Assembly: GCA_036346395.1 (NCBI GenBank)
Contig: CM070601.1
Location: 19,341,763-19,405,762 of the forward strand
Length of the DNA stretch: 64,000 nucleotides
From: Hsuehochloa calcarea
Lineage: Eukaryota; Streptophyta; Magnoliopsida; Poales; Poaceae
Direction of reading: 5' to 3'
Shown here: positions 44,571-53,880 of the stretch, in pieces
How positions within the stretch are numbered: position 1 is the stretch's first letter
Layout: every line of letters begins with the position of its first letter
Notes under the pieces: model-generated
Databases searched by the model: none
What the model was told of the DNA's origin: nothing
Seen by the model: only the letters and a program-made list of their open reading frames with translations
Translations under genes and position numbers: made by a program

Positions 44571-44620
44571 GACCCAAATGAGTTTGGGTACCAAAAAATA
44601 CTTAATTGCTCAATTGGTAC

Positions 44621-46315
44621 TTGAAGAGGCATTGGAGGCTTGGCTCTTTCATGAAGAGGTTGATTCCACCATATGCTAAAATTGGAGCTAAGCTTGAGGA
44701 AAATAATTTCACATCAAGAACCAATGCCATCTCGGTAACGAGTATCTATTTTGAAGTATCTAGCCTCTAGCCTTTGTATAGGTTGTATTCATAAGATTTT
44801 TTTTTTAAATTATGTTCTTGCTATTGTTTAAAACTTCATTATTGCAATATTGAGCAATATTATGTATAATACATTAAGGTGGAGTGCTAAGTAATATTCA
44901 TGCATATCACATCCCTAAATGTACCCAAATAATGAAGTACTAGTAATGTATTTTTTTTCTTCCAAATTGAGCCGTTTACCAAAAAGCCAAAAATTTCATA
45001 GTTTTTCGTAATCTTGTAGAAAATTAGTTGCCAAATGTATACAATTTCTTTTCAAATGTTTTGACTCAAGAAAATCTAATTTCAAATGAAAATGAGTTTC
45101 TAGTCGAAAAACTAGTTCAAAGTATCTTGTTTTTTTTATACCTAAACTAGATTTTTTTTTTGTAAAATCTATTCTAAATGGAATTTGAAAATGGTCATAA
45201 AAGGAAAATATTAGAGTTAGTTATTCTAAACATTTCTCTAGTTCATAGGATTTTCAAAGGACTAACTATTTGAATATTATAGCCATTTGAATTTTGCCAG
45301 AATTCTTGCTTTGACGCAAATGACCTATTTTTGCATATTGTGGGTGGGTTTAGCTGTTTGAGCTGGGTTTCCTTGTGTATCTTGGCTTAAAATAATATTT
45401 ATAACCCATACAAAGCCATGAAAGTGAAAAACTCTGTGAAATTCAAATTTGAATGCATTTAGAGGGTTTTTGAAAAGGCATTGGAGGCTTGGCTCTTTTA
45501 TGAAGAGGTTGATTTCACTATATGCCAAAATTGGAGCCAAGCTTGAGGATAATAATTTCACATCAAGAACCAATGCCATCTCGGTAACGAGTATCTACTT
45601 TGAAGTATCTAGCTTCTAGCCTTGTATAGGTTGTATTCATAAAAAAAATAAAAATTATGTTCTTGCTATTGTTCAAAACTTCCTTATTACAAAATTGAGT
45701 ATCATGATGTATAATACATTAAGGTGGAGTGCTAAGTAATATTCATGTATATCACATCCCTAAATGTACCCAAATAAATTAAGTACTAATAATGTATTTT
45801 TCTTCCAAAATTGAGTCGTTTAGCCAAAAGCAAAAATTTCATAATTATTGGTAATCTTGCGGAAAAACTAGCTGCGAAATGTATACAATTTCTTTTCAAA
45901 GGTTTTGACTCAAGAAAATCTAATTTCAAATGAAAATGAGTTTTTAGCCAAAAACTAGTTCCAAGTATCTTGTTTTTTTATACCTAAACTAGATTTTTTG
46001 TGTGTAAAATCTATTCTAAAAGGAATTTAAAAATGGTCGTAAAAGGAAAATCTTATAATTGGTTATTCTAAACATTTATCTAGTTCATAGGAATTTCAAA
46101 GGACCAACTATTTGAAAATTATAGTAATTTGAATTTTGCCAAAATTCTTGCTTTGACACAAAATGACATATTCTTGTATATTGTGGGTGGGTTTAGCTGT
46201 TTGAGCTGGATTTCCTTGTGTATCTTGGCTTTAAATAATATTTATAACCCATACAAAGCCATGAAAGTGAAAAACTCTATGAAATTCAAATTTGAATGCA
46301 TTTAGAGGGTTTGTG
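44621..46315. repeat. Tandem duplication, two copies of about 847 bp
   Basis: Copies 44621-45469 and 45470-46315 both start TTGAARAGGCATTGGAGGC and end ATGCATTTAGAGGGTTT. They align end to end with scattered substitutions and 1-4-bp indels. The content is AT-rich and mostly non-coding, apparently the tail of the copia internal region. Confidence 0.9.
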
Positions 46316-46894
46316 CAAAATCATTCTCTTTATGTGCCTGCAAAACGTATTTTGCCTTATCTTTTAAAGTAAAATTCCTTTTGAAAATTTATTTTTGGAA
46401 TTTTTATAGGCAATCCAATGTTATTTTATGGAAAGTTTTAAATACTTTATCTGAAAATGTTATGACTTTTCTACTCGTTGAACAAAAAATCATGCCTTCA
46501 ATGCAAAATTTAGCATATCTTTTGAATGGAGGCTTCTTTTCCGAAACTTATTTATTGTAAAAGCTTCCTAGGAGTCTAAAGTTTATTTATAAAAAATGAA
46601 ATAATTTATACTTGATTTGTAAAGGTTTTGACATTTTCTCTCTTTGATCAACATGCTAAAAATTCGTACTTTTGCATTGTTTTGAGCTGATATGTGATTT
46701 TTATATCTCTCAATTGGTTCATAATTTGATGAGTGTAATATAATAAGATTTTATCCTCCATAGTTGAAATTTGTTTTTTTTAATTTTATCAGATTTATTG
46801 AACCTCATTTGTCTAGTTTTTCATCCCACTTTCAAAGCTCAATTGGTATGTCGAAATCTGAAAACCTGAAACTTTCAGTTTTCTTAATCTTTAT
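46316..46894. other. AT-rich DNA between duplication and LTR fragment
   Basis: No coding region or repeat boundary was recognised. It probably belongs to the same element as the duplication. Confidence 0.3.
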
Positions 46895-47123
46895 GATTTT
46901 TCAATTTACATTCGTAGAATTAAATTTATGACATGTCAAACTAGGATTGCAAACCTTGATTTAGACTTAGTGTTTTGATGCACTTAAGGAAAACTAGAAT
47001 ATTTAGGCTTTAATTGTGCAAAACCAAATTGATTTTCGCTTCCGTATTAGAAATCGATTTTAGTCTTAGAGATTTTTATAAAAGACTTTTCACCCCCCTG
47101 TAGTCGGCCTCCTCGACCTTACA
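46895..47123 (+). repeat. Copia LTR 3'-terminal fragment
   Basis: It matches the last ~230 bp of the LTR ending at 42364 (CTAGGATTGCAAACCTTGA.., GGCTTTAATTGTGC.., CACCCCCCTGTAGTCGG, CCTTACA). The upstream part of the LTR is missing. Confidence 0.8.
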
Positions 47124-47290
47124 GCAGGCGTCCGATGCGAGTGTTTTTCGCTCCGTCGGGCCATTCCTCCAACGCATCGACAAGAATCTATTAAAAAAGT
47201 GATCCACTGTAATGCAAGCAACATCACTCTTCTTCTCTCCCTCCATCACGGGCTCGCATTTAGAGACTATTCTTTGCTTTGCTACTAACA

Positions 47291-48172
47291 ATGGCAGATC
47301 GCGAGTATATGTATCTTCCCTTTTATGGTAGTAATGATCCAGAGGAGTATCTTGAGTGGGTACAAAACATGGAGTTCGAGCTTGCATCCCAGAAGTTCGA
47401 ATCAGAAGCCAAAGAAGTGAGAGTGGCCACTATATTTTTTATGGACTATGCTTCTAATTTGTGGCAACAACTAAGTGGAAAACGATTCATTACATCTTGG
47501 GTCTATTTAAAAAGGGCCATGAGAAGAGAATTTGTTCCATCCTATTATGAGCGGGAACTACTACGCCACGTGGAGAGCATTACACAAGGATGCAAAGTTG
47601 TCCAAGATTACTATATTGAGTTGAATCATGCAATGCGTCGTGCCAATATCACTAGTGCATATCAAGAAAAGACATAGTTCAAAGCAGGCTTGAATTATCA
47701 GATCGTTGCTGCACTTCAAGATGAATATTTTCATAGTCTACAAGATCTGGTGAAATATGCTATGAAGGTGGAAAAGAGACTTAAAGACATGCAAGCACAT
47801 AAAGTAAATCTACTCCGGCTCTTTAGTTCCTATTCATCCACTGGTGTGTCACTTGAGAAGAAGATCGAGCATGGGAATTTTTCTTCGACCGAGGTGATGA
47901 GTAGTGCTGCCCCATCACAACCAGCAACACGTGAGGAGGTTGTGGTTGGTGGTAGTTGTGCCATTGCTGGCCCACGGTCTTACAAATATGAGATGTATCA
48001 AAACCCATGTGAGAATGAGAGCCTAATAGCCAAATTGAGTGAGAGTGATAAAAAGAGTGAGTTGTGTGATTTCACCATATGCGAGGTTGAGAGCATTCCA
48101 ATTGAGAGTGTGATAGATACACCAAAAGAAAAGATAGATATAGATGATAGGACAAGTAAGATTATTTTTTAA
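47291..48172 (+). pseudogene. Gypsy-type gag (retrotrans_gag) with one in-frame stop
   Basis: MADREYMYLPFYGSNDPEEYLEWV.. matches the amino-terminal gag of grass gypsy elements (PFYG-DPE-YLEW, LWWQQL-like, RREFVPSYYERELL.., QDYYIELNHAMRRANI). One TAG at 47675-47677 interrupts the frame; beyond it the gag continues (FKAGLNYQIVAAL.., DLVKYAMKVEKRL). There is no zinc knuckle. The same frame runs on, after a TAA near 48170, into the ORF at 48215. An alternative start MLLTM at 47279 is in frame. Confidence 0.75.
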
Positions 48173-48214
48173 CATAACAACTTACCCTCTATTTCTAGTA
48201 TTGTATCTCACATT

Positions 48215-49090
48215 GTGCAGGTGGACCAAGCAAATAAGGAGTTGGAGATTCAAGAGCCCTCACCATTGGAAGAGAAAGATAAAGAGCTAACTATGGATGG
48301 AGTGGGAATACCTGAAGATCAAGGTAACACTATTGGTACTGAATTGATCGTTTATGAAAACAAGGTGCCTAAAACTAATAACTCCATTATTCATTTGATG
48401 ATTCCACGTTCTAAATTTGATATACTTAATTTGCAAAATGTGAAATTGATTACTCAAAAAGAAGTTCTTAGTAGAATACATATTAATGATTATTTGTGTT
48501 ATATCATATTCGATAGTCCTAAACTGCTATCTAGTGTGATTAAGAAGGTTCTTGAAATTTTATACTTAAGATCACTAGTAAATAGCTACATAGACACATA
48601 TAAATTCAATTTGATTGGAGATGTTGGTTTAGATAATATGTTTCAAGTTTATCAAATATGCATTACTTGTGATAATCTTGATTATTTAACATTGCATGTT
48701 TTGCGCAAACCATCTATTGGGCAATGTCATGATCTCTTTAAGATGGGTTTAAATATAAGTGTCTATTGTTTAGAATGCAATATGATGTCTACTTGTTTAT
48801 CTCTTAAATGTATAATTAATCAGAGTAGCGCAGTTGAAGCATGGAATGGTATCAATTTGTTTTCACCTACTTTAGTTGACTTTGATGTTGAGAAGGTTAA
48901 ATTTTATCATATGAGTCAGTTGTACAATTTGAAATATGATTTCGAGCTATCGATTCTGCAAAACAACAAGAAGAACACAATAATTGATTCATACATATAC
49001 CATGCATATACATTGTTTTCTTCGTCTAGCACATTTTCAGGCTATCAAAAGATAGCTATCTTGTTTCATATAGTGTTTTCAATTCATTAA
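48215..49090 (+). CDS. Unrecognised 291-codon ORF in a gag-bearing element
   Basis: This frame is continuous with the gag frame but separated by one stop. The product begins with a charged part (EIQEPSPLEEKDKELTMDG) and then becomes hydrophobic and Ile/Leu/Asn/Tyr-rich (LMIPRSKFDILNLQNVKL, NDYLCYIIFDSPKLLSSVIK). It has several Cys (YQICITCDNL, ISVYCLECNMMSTCLSLKC) but no DTG/DSG protease site, RT, RNase H or integrase motif. AT-rich codon use matches the surrounding element, not host genes. An intact 291-codon frame amid decayed elements is notable; it may be a gag-pol-derived region too diverged to recognise. No function is assigned. Confidence 0.45.
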   Translation: MQVDQANKELEIQEPSPLEEKDKELTMDGVGIPEDQGNTIGTELIVYENKVPKTNNSIIHLMIPRSKFDILNLQNVKLITQKEVLSRIHINDYLCYIIFDSPKLLSSVIKKVLEILYLRSLVNSYIDTYKFNLIGDVGLDNMFQVYQICITCDNLDYLTLHVLRKPSIGQCHDLFKMGLNISVYCLECNMMSTCLSLKCIINQSSAVEAWNGINLFSPTLVDFDVEKVKFYHMSQLYNLKYDFELSILQNNKKNTIIDSYIYHAYTLFSSSSTFSGYQKIAILFHIVFSIH

Positions 49091-49152
49091 ATACCTCAGA
49101 ACAACATGAGCTTACTAAGAGAGTTGAAAAATAAGAGAAGCTTATCCAACAG

Positions 49153-49671
49153 GTGAATCTGTTCCCTGAATTTCCTTTTAAATTAGTTGAGAATATTATA
49201 CTACCTAATAGTGGGTCATCGCTTGTTTTCAGGTTTGAAGAAGAAGGTTTATTGGAAAGCAAAGAACACGATGCTTCTCAAGTTCAAGATGATCTTTGCA
49301 GAAACTCGGAAGGATCTACCATACACAATATATATATTTGGAAAGCTTATCAAGTCTACTTTCCAATGGATCAAACGGTATGTGATTTGAAGCTTTCTAC
49401 CACAAGTTATGGCTATTTGAGTACATACTACACATTCAGACCGACCAACGCGCGAGAGTTGATAAAGTTGATGATTCCGTGGCTTGTACAACATCTTGGG
49501 AGGATATCAAGCTATGCCGTGACTTTTCAAAGGTTCACAAGAGTCTCTTTATCAAGTTTCACACGAATTCAAATCATTTCAATTAATGAAATTGAAGATA
49601 GGAAGGTTTGGATTCAATTCGGATTCGGAATCAGCATCAAATTCGGATTCAGAATCAGCAGTCCGGAGTAA
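49153..49671 (+). CDS. Unrecognised 172-codon ORF
   Basis: The frame starts MNLFPEFPFKLVENIILP and runs into the LTR-like region. A different frame from the preceding ORF suggests either a frameshift or an unrelated chance frame. Its last third overlaps an imperfect ATTCGGATTC/AATCAGCA repeat, so that part is probably not real protein. No family was recognised. Confidence 0.25.
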   Translation: MNLFPEFPFKLVENIILPNSGSSLVFRFEEEGLLESKEHDASQVQDDLCRNSEGSTIHNIYIWKAYQVYFPMDQTVCDLKLSTTSYGYLSTYYTFRPTNARELIKLMIPWLVQHLGRISSYAVTFQRFTRVSLSSFTRIQIISINEIEDRKVWIQFGFGISIKFGFRISSPE

Positions 49672-50252
49672 AACGGTCATACTTTCACAAACGGAGTCCG
49701 ATTTGGGTGTTCTTATACTTGTTGGAAAGATAACTTCAAAAACAATCCAACGGATCCTCTCTCACTCCGAAATTCATCATGTATCAAAAGATATGATCGA
49801 AACAATGTGACGGTTGTAAAATCAGAGTTTTCTTTTTTTGTTTTGGAATGTGTCGGAATTGGAGTAGGACTCCTAATCCGAATTAGAGTAGGTGTAGGGC
49901 CTCTTGGCCCGCCATGAGGTGGAGAAGGGGCACTATATATTGAGGGGTAGACCTCCATTGTAACCTCAGACCACGTTTGAGAACAATCAACCTACTAAAG
50001 TTTTCGAGTTTAGCTTTGCTATCGAAATTCCATAGGGAATTTGGAGTGTCTTCTTCAATCAAGATCGTTCAGCCTTTCCGCTGGGAATTGGGTGCACGAT
50101 AGATCTTCGCTTAGTGGTTGGCGAAATCAACACGAGTGTGTTTTAGTGGATTAAAGAGTGTTCGTCCCTTGCACTAGCATTGGAGCATCATTACAATTCA
50201 TCAAGACTCCCGTGAGTATCCATCCTACGAGAAGATCAGGCGACCCCGTATC
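49664..50252 (+). repeat. Probable LTR with TATA box; left edge approximate
   Basis: CTATATATTGAGG near 49930 is a TATA box, followed by a 5'-leader-like segment. The stretch ends CCCCGTATCA directly before a PBS. The left boundary is not defined and no second copy is in the window. Confidence 0.55.
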
Positions 50253-50253
50253 A

Positions 50254-50270
50254 TCTTGGTATCAGAGCGC
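50254..50270 (+). other. Primer-binding site (tRNA-iMet)
   Basis: TCTTGGTATCAGAGC matches the plant initiator tRNA-Met PBS. It puts an element's internal region to the right, but only about 300 bp of leader follow before another LTR fragment. Confidence 0.75.
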
Positions 50271-50569
50271 GGTTTACTCGGTAGGATCTTATCCCTTTAA
50301 ATATTAGTTTATTACTTACTGTCCAATAGTCCAAAACCGAAAACAAAATACAAACCCTAGTTTCTCATCTGTTATTTTCGTGAGTTTTATTAAGTCTTGA
50401 TCCATTAGAAAATTTGTTTACGTTCTGATCTTAGTGTCCTTTGTGTAGCTCAATCTTTGCATATTATATCCTTAAAAATCTGCTAGTTGATCCTTCAATT
50501 AGCATAAAAAAGTAGAGTCAATTTACTTATCGGAATTCGTGTTCTTGCTTCAATATTGGGGATTCTTCT

Positions 50570-50931
50570 TCATGTTTGATTCATGGAGCCGGTCCAATTC
50601 ATTTGAGCTTACCTCAAACGTGGATTACGAGATACCAGCAAGTCTCCGAACACCACGGTAAAACATCTGTGTGTCATTGTGGTTTGCTCTCTTGTGTTTT
50701 ATTCTGTGCAATTAACATTGCTAGAATTAATTTGATTGCATGTCAAACTAGGATTGCAAACCTTGACTTAGACTTAAGGTGTTAGTGTAGTTAAGGAAAA
50801 CTAGAATCTTTAGGCTTTAATTATGCAAAACCGAATTGACTTTAAATTCTGTATTAGAAATCGGTTTTAGCCTAAGATATTTTTTAGAAAAGACTATTCA
50901 CCCCCCTCTAGTCGGTCTCCTCGACCTTACA
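50570..50931 (+). repeat. Copia LTR 3'-terminal fragment
   Basis: It matches 42010-42364 from GATTCATGGAGCCGG to CCTTACA. It is the third copy of this LTR end in the window. It stops cleanly at the LTR terminus, then CTAGCTTCGG. Confidence 0.8.
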
Positions 50932-52260
50932 CTAGCTTCGGTGGTCAGCCATCCAAGCACACCTGCGTTGCACTACTCCCTACCCACGTTGGCCCCCTCA
51001 CTATTCTCCCATTGCCAAGCCACAATCGTCTCCACTGCGCTCACTCCTTGCTTCTCCCTCTCCCACGATAGCCCATGGCGCTGGATCTCGCGTGGGAGGA
51101 GGTTGTCGTCACCAGATATGGTGGGGAAGGGGGTCATCGACCATCTGTGCCTATCGACGATGAGGCACAAAGCCGGTTGTCGTTGCGTGTTTGTGTCGGA
51201 TCTGGCAGGGGAGGAGGTCAGATTTGGTTTGTTGCATGCATTTGCTCAATTTGTTGTAACAACTTTATAATTTGTTGCATTGTGTTTTATTTTGTTACAA
51301 TGTGTCTTCTCAAATGTTGTATCACGAGGAATTTGTTGCAATTGGGTTATGGACTTATTGCACAAGAACTATTTGTTATTGTTGTGGTTGGTTGGTTGTT
51401 TGTTTGTGGCACCGTTTTTGTTGTGATTGGTTGTTGCAACCGTGTTGAATTCTGTTGCATGTTCACCTGGTGAATGTTGCACCTCATTGTAAAATTGTTG
51501 CAAGTAATTTTCTGCTAGATATGTCCCTTCCATGGATCTCCGAGACACCGGGATTGGCCGCCACTGCCTCCTAGAGCTCCTGCCATTGCCATCAACCACG
51601 CCCAAATGCCCCATGAGCGAACTCGTTTTTGTTGGGGGAATTGAACAATGGAAGTTACTCGCGGGAAGATCCAATGGAAAAGTGTAGCGTACGAAGCTAT
51701 CAACCCGGATTGTACGTCTGGACGCTAGTCACTCCCTTAAAAAAGACGACGAGAGGAACCTTAGGTTTGTAGAAAGCCAACTCATCTTCTCATCAAGCGA
51801 ACAAGCATACTTAGCACAAACATGAGCAGTGAAATTTGCCTCTCTCTCAAATAAACATACACGCACACAACCTTGCCCCTTGCGCCTTGCGATTGTGGGC
51901 GGCGACGGCCTAGGAGAAGGGGAGAGAGAAGGGGAGGAGCGCTGTGGCTAGCGGGGAGAAGGGGTGGGCCGGTCGACGGGGCGAGGTGCGTCGAGCGCTG
52001 CTCCGAGGACCAAGGCTCCAACTTTGAGCGGGTGGCGTGAAGGAGGTGGTCTTGAGATGGACCAAAGCTAGCGACTAGGGTGAGCCATGAGTAGGTCTGG
52101 CCGACGACAGCTGTGGGGCAAAGCTCGTGGGCATGGCCATCTCAGTGACCGATCGACCGAGCCAGCGAGCCCCGAGCCCCGAGCACAGGTCCTGATGAGT
52201 GAGGGCTGAGCCACCAAGGTGAGGTACCCAATCCCAAATCCCTAATTTCCAAATGACCAA
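50932..52260. other. Decayed transposon DNA: TTGTTGCA-rich part and possible LINE remnant
   Basis: 51240-51510 is packed with variants of TTGTTGCA. On the minus strand, about 51860-51730 reads ANFTAHVCAKYACSLDEK followed by FLSSSFLRE, which resembles the RNase H tail of plant LINE elements. No boundaries or intact domain were found. A GC-rich frame at 51782-52260 is not supported. Confidence 0.35.
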
Positions 52261-53880
52261 ACCTTTTTGAAAAGTGAATTGTGGTTGATGAATCTTGTAT
52301 TTATGTTAATAGTAGATCTTAGAGCTTTGAAAAATACACAGATTAGTTCAAATTATTACATTATTGGCTGAAACTAGAATGAAGCATTAGATTGCCCTCA
52401 TGAGATTTAATCTTGTATAAACAAATTATACTTTGAAAACTTTCAAATATCCATGTGGAGTTCTTATTGGATAGAAAGATTCTAAGCATTAACAAGATAA
52501 TTATAGCAGATAATGGAATATCCAGACCATTTTCGGCCAAAGCAACAAAACTTTTGCTCAGCTGAGAGCATGAGACTAATAGATAACTCTAGATTTAAGT
52601 TAGATTACCAGATTGTAGCAAAGGATGGTAGCATACTTCCGCAATGTAAATATTAATTCATTTAGACATACCTATATAATTTATTGATGATCTCAACTTC
52701 TTAATTTATACAGATTCATGTGACCAATCAAACTTGTAAACTACAAATGAGCCAACAAGTTTACACCAATAGCATCATTTTGGGTCCGCAAACTTCTTAA
52801 TTTATACAGATTCATGTGACCAATCAAACTTGTAAACTTCTTAATTATAATTTTTTTTGCTAACGTTGATATTTAAGCTTTTCTATTAAATAATATTTTA
52901 TTAATTAACTCCAAACACCCATCTATAAATTTTGGGTCCGCAATCGCGAACACCTACCGTGGATGGAGGCGTGTCAATCCGTACCCGGCCGACCATCCAT
53001 GTGGATGGACAGCGGAACTACGTTGGCTATTTCAGTTTTCCAAGCAAAAAAAAATCATCGACTATCGCTTCCACGGTTCCACCACCGACACCGCTGACTA
53101 ATTTTTGACACCGAGTTGGTAATGCTATTGCTCGCTGCCTGCAATCCCGTGGCGCTAACACTAGTAGTCAGCTGGGCAAGCCCACCTCCACGCCCGCCAC
53201 CGCTAGTCAGACTCCACCTCCGCGTCAATCACGCCCCTCGTGTTCTCAGCCCTCCGCCCAACGACGTTGCTTCCTTTACGCCTTTTCCGCCTCGAAAGGC
53301 TCGAGCCGAAGCTCCGAACCCACCACTCCACTGCCCGGCCCGGCCCGCGTCGTCAGCCAAAGCACTCACACCTGCGGCGTCCGTTCTTGTGTCGCCGAAG
53401 CATTTCATTTTACCCGTTCGTCGCGCTGTCACGCACGGCACGACCTTCGCCTTTCGCTTTCCCCGAGGCCACGCCGTTTTCACCGTCTCTCCCACCCATC
53501 CGACCGTCCGTGTCAGCCACCTTTCCAACGCATCCGACGCCCACCGCGAGTTGCACAGCCCACGCGACACTGCCACAGTGCCACTTGAGCGCGGCCGCTG
53601 CGGCGTTGCCCGTGCCCGACCAGTAAACAGCAGCAAAGCGGCCGGTCCACGCGCTGCGCTCTCGGCCAGACGCCACTGCGTGCCCGCGTGGGGGAAGTCC
53701 TCTCCTCATCGGCTCATCCCCTCCCCACCACAGCCCACAACCACCACCCGGAGCCGCGTGGAGGTGGAGCCCTCGCCCAGATCGGAGCCAGGCCGCCGTG
53801 GGATGCCGTGCCAGCCCCGGAGCTAGCCCGACGCCGTTTTTCGCTAGGAGTTCGTTTCCCACCTGCGTGCCTACGGAGCG
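52261..53880. other. EXO70 upstream region with a 48-bp direct repeat
   Basis: 52695-52742 and 52791-52838 are identical 48-bp direct repeats (AACTTCTTAATTTATACAG...). From about 53120 the DNA becomes GC- and pyrimidine-rich, as expected for a grass 5' UTR. A 236-codon frame there lacks any recognisable domain and is treated as chance. No TATA box was fixed. Confidence 0.5.

Larger units (their letters stand above)
42422..44600 (+). pseudogene. Copia gag remnant with zinc knuckle
   Basis: ATG 42422 starts MTTSDIVHLDETHLFNGTKYAHYK, a copia gag opening, soon interrupted by stops and frameshifts. A CX2CX4HX4C knuckle (CFGCNEKIHFYSVC) is coded at 43423-43464 and is followed by a Lys-rich stretch. 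Near 43735 and, after a solo LTR, at 44571 the frame gives ..IKIEGP and then ..WVPK, a typical copia linker before protease/integrase. No protease, integrase or RT follows, so the element is strongly deleted. It is non-functional. Confidence 0.75.

Noticed and set aside
53116..53826. 236-codon frame upstream of EXO70
   Set aside because: Pro/Arg-rich, no domain, ends before the EXO70 start; most likely chance openness in a GC-rich leader.
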